Below, in pieces: positions 61,630 through 64,000 of a DNA stretch of 64,000 nucleotides (its first letter is position 1; each line of letters opens with the position of its first letter). Origin of the DNA: Pseudomonas costantinii (GTDB lineage: Bacteria > Pseudomonadota > Gammaproteobacteria > Pseudomonadales > Pseudomonadaceae); the NCBI RefSeq assembly GCF_001870435.1, contig NZ_MDDR01000036.1, positions 124,001 to 188,000 on the forward strand, written 5' to 3'. A program made the translations under genes and the position numbers. Under the pieces are notes generated by a model. It did no database searches. It saw only the letters and a program-made list of their open reading frames with translations, and was not told the DNA's origin.

Positions 61630-62232
61630 ATGCTGGACGAGCTACTTCGCCGGGTAAGCAATCACACCCCTCACACACTGGAAACTGACGGGCGTTTCCC
61701 CGAGGCCGCGGTGCTGGTGCCGATTACCCGCAGTGACGAACCTGAGCTGATCTTGACCCTGCGCGCCAGCGGCCTGTCGACCCACGGTGGCGAAGTGGCG
61801 TTTCCCGGCGGGCGACGTGACCCTGAGGACCCGGACCTGATCTTTACCGCGCTGCGCGAAGCCGAAGAAGAGATCGGCCTGCCGCCTGGCCTGGTGGAAG
61901 TGATCGGGCCGTTGAGCCCGCTGATTTCATTGCATGGCATTCGTGTCACGCCCTATGTCGGGATTATCCCTGACTATGTCGAATACCTGGCCAATGATGC
62001 CGAGATTGCCGCCGTCTTCAGCGTGCCCTTGGATTTCTTCCGCCAGGACCCGCGTGAACATACCCATAGAATCGATTACCAGGGCCGCAGTTGGTACGTG
62101 CCCAGTTACCGATTTGGCGAATACAAGATCTGGGGGCTGACGGCGATCATGATTGTCGAACTGATCAATCTGCTCTATGACGACGCCAAGATCAGTCTGC
62201 ATCAGCCGCCCAAGAGCTTCATCAATATCTAA
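61630..62232 (+). CDS. CoA pyrophosphatase (Nudix, NudL/YeaB type)
   Basis: A 200-residue Nudix hydrolase. The CoA-diphosphatase signature is present: LTLRASGLSTHGGEVAFPGG near residue 45 and ALREAEEEIGLPPGLVEVIG near residue 75, with GIRVTPYVGIIPDY further on. Family members split CoA or dephospho-CoA to 4'-phosphopantetheine and AMP. It is divergent from the other Nudix gene across 146 bases and precedes the gamma-carbonic anhydrase. Confidence 0.9.
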   Translation: MLDELLRRVSNHTPHTLETDGRFPEAAVLVPITRSDEPELILTLRASGLSTHGGEVAFPGGRRDPEDPDLIFTALREAEEEIGLPPGLVEVIGPLSPLISLHGIRVTPYVGIIPDYVEYLANDAEIAAVFSVPLDFFRQDPREHTHRIDYQGRSWYVPSYRFGEYKIWGLTAIMIVELINLLYDDAKISLHQPPKSFINI

Positions 62233-62267
62233 GCCATCGTTTGAATGGCGAGCCGTGAGGAAAAACC

Positions 62268-62788
<521 letters not shown>

Positions 62789-62792
<4 letters not shown>

Positions 62793-63004
62793 ACCCGATT
62801 GAACGGCCCGTCGCCTCGCCGTGCGTGAATATTTGTGCGCTGGATGATGACGATATCTGCACCGGCTGCCAGCGTACGGTGGATGAGATTACGCGGTGGA
62901 GCCGCATGGACAATGCTGAACGCCGGGTGGTGCTGGGGTTGTGCCATGAACGGGCGAAGGCGAGTGGGTTGGTGTGGATGATTCCCGGGAAACCCGGCGC
63001 CTGA
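62789..63004 (+). CDS. DUF1289 small cysteine protein
   Basis: A 71-residue protein starting in the stop codon of the preceding gene. Conserved CVNICALDDDDICTGCQRTV gives a four-cysteine pattern typical of DUF1289, followed by DEITRWSRMDNAERRVVLG. The function is unknown; the cysteines could bind metal. Confidence 0.88.
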
Positions 63005-63026
63005 CTATCGTGGTCGACAGGCTTCC

Positions 63027-63066
63027 TGTGGTGAGCGGGCTTGTTGTGGCAAGCCCGCTCGCCACA
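63027..63066. repeat. Inverted repeat upstream of the VUT gene
   Basis: TGTGGTGAGCGGGCTTG, loop TTGTGG, then CAAGCCCGCTCGCCACA: a 17-base stem with one T-G pair. It belongs to the GAGCGGGCTTG repeat family common in fluorescent pseudomonads. It follows the DUF1289 stop by 23 bases and may act as a terminator-like hairpin. Confidence 0.8.
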
Positions 63067-63116
63067 CGGGTTGCGGTGCATTACCCTGTGCGCATTACCC
63101 ACAGGTCCCTCGCCCC

Positions 63117-63584
63117 ATGCTCTTTCTGATCGCCTACATCAGCAGTGTCGTGCTGATCAACTTTGCCTTCTCCACCGCCCCGCATCTGGATGTCATCTGG
63201 TCGGCCTGGGGCGGTCTGGTATTTATCCTGCGCGACATGGTGCAAACCCGCTTCGGCCACGGTGCGATCATCGCTATGCTGGCAGCGCTGGTGCTGTCGT
63301 ATATCACCTCCGACCCGGCCATTGCCTTGGCCAGCGCCACAGCCTTCGCGGTGTCCGAGTGCATTGACTGGCTGGTGTTCAGCATCACCAAGCGCCCGCT
63401 TCACGATCGCCTGTGGATAAGTTCGGCGCTGAGCATTCCCCTCGATACGTTTATCTTCTTCGGCCTGATCGGCGCGCTGACCCCTGCGGTGGCCGGCACT
63501 GCGTTGGTGTCGAAATTTGCAGGGGTTACGGTGGTGTGGCTGATCATGGCCTGGCGTCTGCGCAAACGGGCCGTCGCCAACTGA
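63117..63584 (+). CDS. VUT-family membrane protein (YhhQ-like)
   Basis: 155 residues with four to five hydrophobic segments (for example LFLIAYISSVVLINFAF and FFGLIGALTPAVAGTALV). Charged residues in WGGLVFILRDMVQTRFG and AVSECIDWLVFSITKRP match the VUT/YhhQ (DUF165) pattern of queuosine-precursor or vitamin transporters. It is shorter than E. coli YhhQ. The substrate is not proven. Confidence 0.78.
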   Translation: MLFLIAYISSVVLINFAFSTAPHLDVIWSAWGGLVFILRDMVQTRFGHGAIIAMLAALVLSYITSDPAIALASATAFAVSECIDWLVFSITKRPLHDRLWISSALSIPLDTFIFFGLIGALTPAVAGTALVSKFAGVTVVWLIMAWRLRKRAVAN

Positions 63585-63653
63585 GGCCAATTTTTACAGT
63601 TCATGTAAAATGCCGGCCTTTCTCCCCATGATCCGCTCCCCTGAGGACCTGAG

Positions 63654-64000
63654 ATGACCCGAATCGGAACTCCATTGTCGCCAACCGCGACCCGCGTTTT
63701 GCTGTGTGGCTGCGGTGAGCTGGGCAAGGAAGTGGTAATCGAACTGCAACGCCTGGGCGTTGAAGTGATTGCCGTGGATCGCTACGCCAATGCGCCGGCC
63801 ATGCAGGTTGCGCACCGTAGCCACGTGATCAACATGCTCGACGGCGCCGCCCTGCGTGCCGTGATCGAAGCCGAGAAACCGCACTTCATCGTGCCGGAAA
63901 TCGAAGCCATCGCCACCGCCACCCTGGTGGAACTGGAAGCCGAAGGCTTCACCGTGATCCCGACCGCGCGTGCCACTTCGCTGACCATGAACCGTGAAGG
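63654..64000 (+). CDS. purT: Phosphoribosylglycinamide formyltransferase 2, N-terminal part
   Basis: The open frame runs from ATG 63654 to the window end, giving about 115 residues. The sequence starts [20 protein letters not shown], then [22 protein letters not shown] and [19 protein letters not shown], with [18 protein letters not shown], matching the N-terminal pre-ATP-grasp domain of PurT. The enzyme formylates GAR using formate and ATP. The ATP-grasp part lies beyond the window. Confidence 0.95.

Overview
This window reads as a chromosomal segment of a Pseudomonas of the fluorescens group. Grounds are the GC-rich codon use, the protein sequences, many short palindromic intergenic repeats of the type common in that group, and a gene order that, from memory, follows the P. 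aeruginosa PAO1 stretch around PA3824 to PA3751 (queA-tgt-yajC-secDF ... purL-nag cluster ... purT). I see no prophage, insertion sequence, CRISPR array or rRNA. The window is mostly housekeeping DNA with one clear accessory block, the trehalose PTS cluster, and one small module, LysR/TSUP.

Layout. 1-2 kb: the end of a DUF3077-type gene, a PH-domain protein, a LysE-type exporter, a small unknown gene and tRNA-Leu(CAA) with its own promoter and terminator. 2.1-7.6 kb: queA-tgt (queuosine in tRNA) and yajC-secD-secF (Sec translocon accessory complex). 7.7-10.9 kb: a glycine-zipper membrane protein, suhB, trmJ, cysE. 11.0-16.7 kb: the iscRSUA-hscBA-fdx-iscX iron-sulfur operon behind two abutting IscR-type sites. 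16.8-26.0 kb: ndk, rlmN, pilF, rodZ, ispG, hisS, yfgM-like, bamB, der. 26.2-32.4 kb: methionine aminotransferase plus omega-amidase pair (a likely methionine-salvage repair module), leuA with a candidate Leu-rich leader peptide, an M23 peptidase and xseA. 32.5-34.8 kb: a LysR regulator divergent from a TSUP permease, and a Cys-rich unknown. 35.0-38.2 kb: guaB-guaA.

38.3-46.6 kb is a complete trehalose system. TreR is divergent from treP (EIIBC), treC (phosphotrehalase), a LamB-like porin, a three-domain EIIA-HPr-EI phosphotransferase and a small EIIB-like protein without the phosphorylatable cysteine. 46.8-52.7 kb: mltF, purL and a small NIF3-like domain gene. 53.0-60.1 kb is the N-acetylglucosamine system on the minus strand: nagR, nagA, nagB-II, a second EIIA-HPr-EI fusion, and NagE, which carries a normal EIIB plus a second EIIB lacking the cysteine. 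60.4-64 kb: L,D-transpeptidase, two Nudix hydrolases, gamma-carbonic anhydrase, a DUF1289 protein, a VUT-family membrane protein and the start of purT.

The most interesting signal is shared by the two PTS clusters. Each has a dedicated EI-HPr-EIIA fusion and each has one Cys-to-Ala EIIB domain, free in the trehalose system and fused to NagE in the GlcNAc system. Three genes in these clusters also carry AAN-repeat (CA-type) motifs at or beside the start codon, which suggests shared Crc/Hfq carbon-catabolite control. Other points of note are the leuA leader peptide, the palindromic operators of treR and nagR, and four copies of one long inverted-repeat family.
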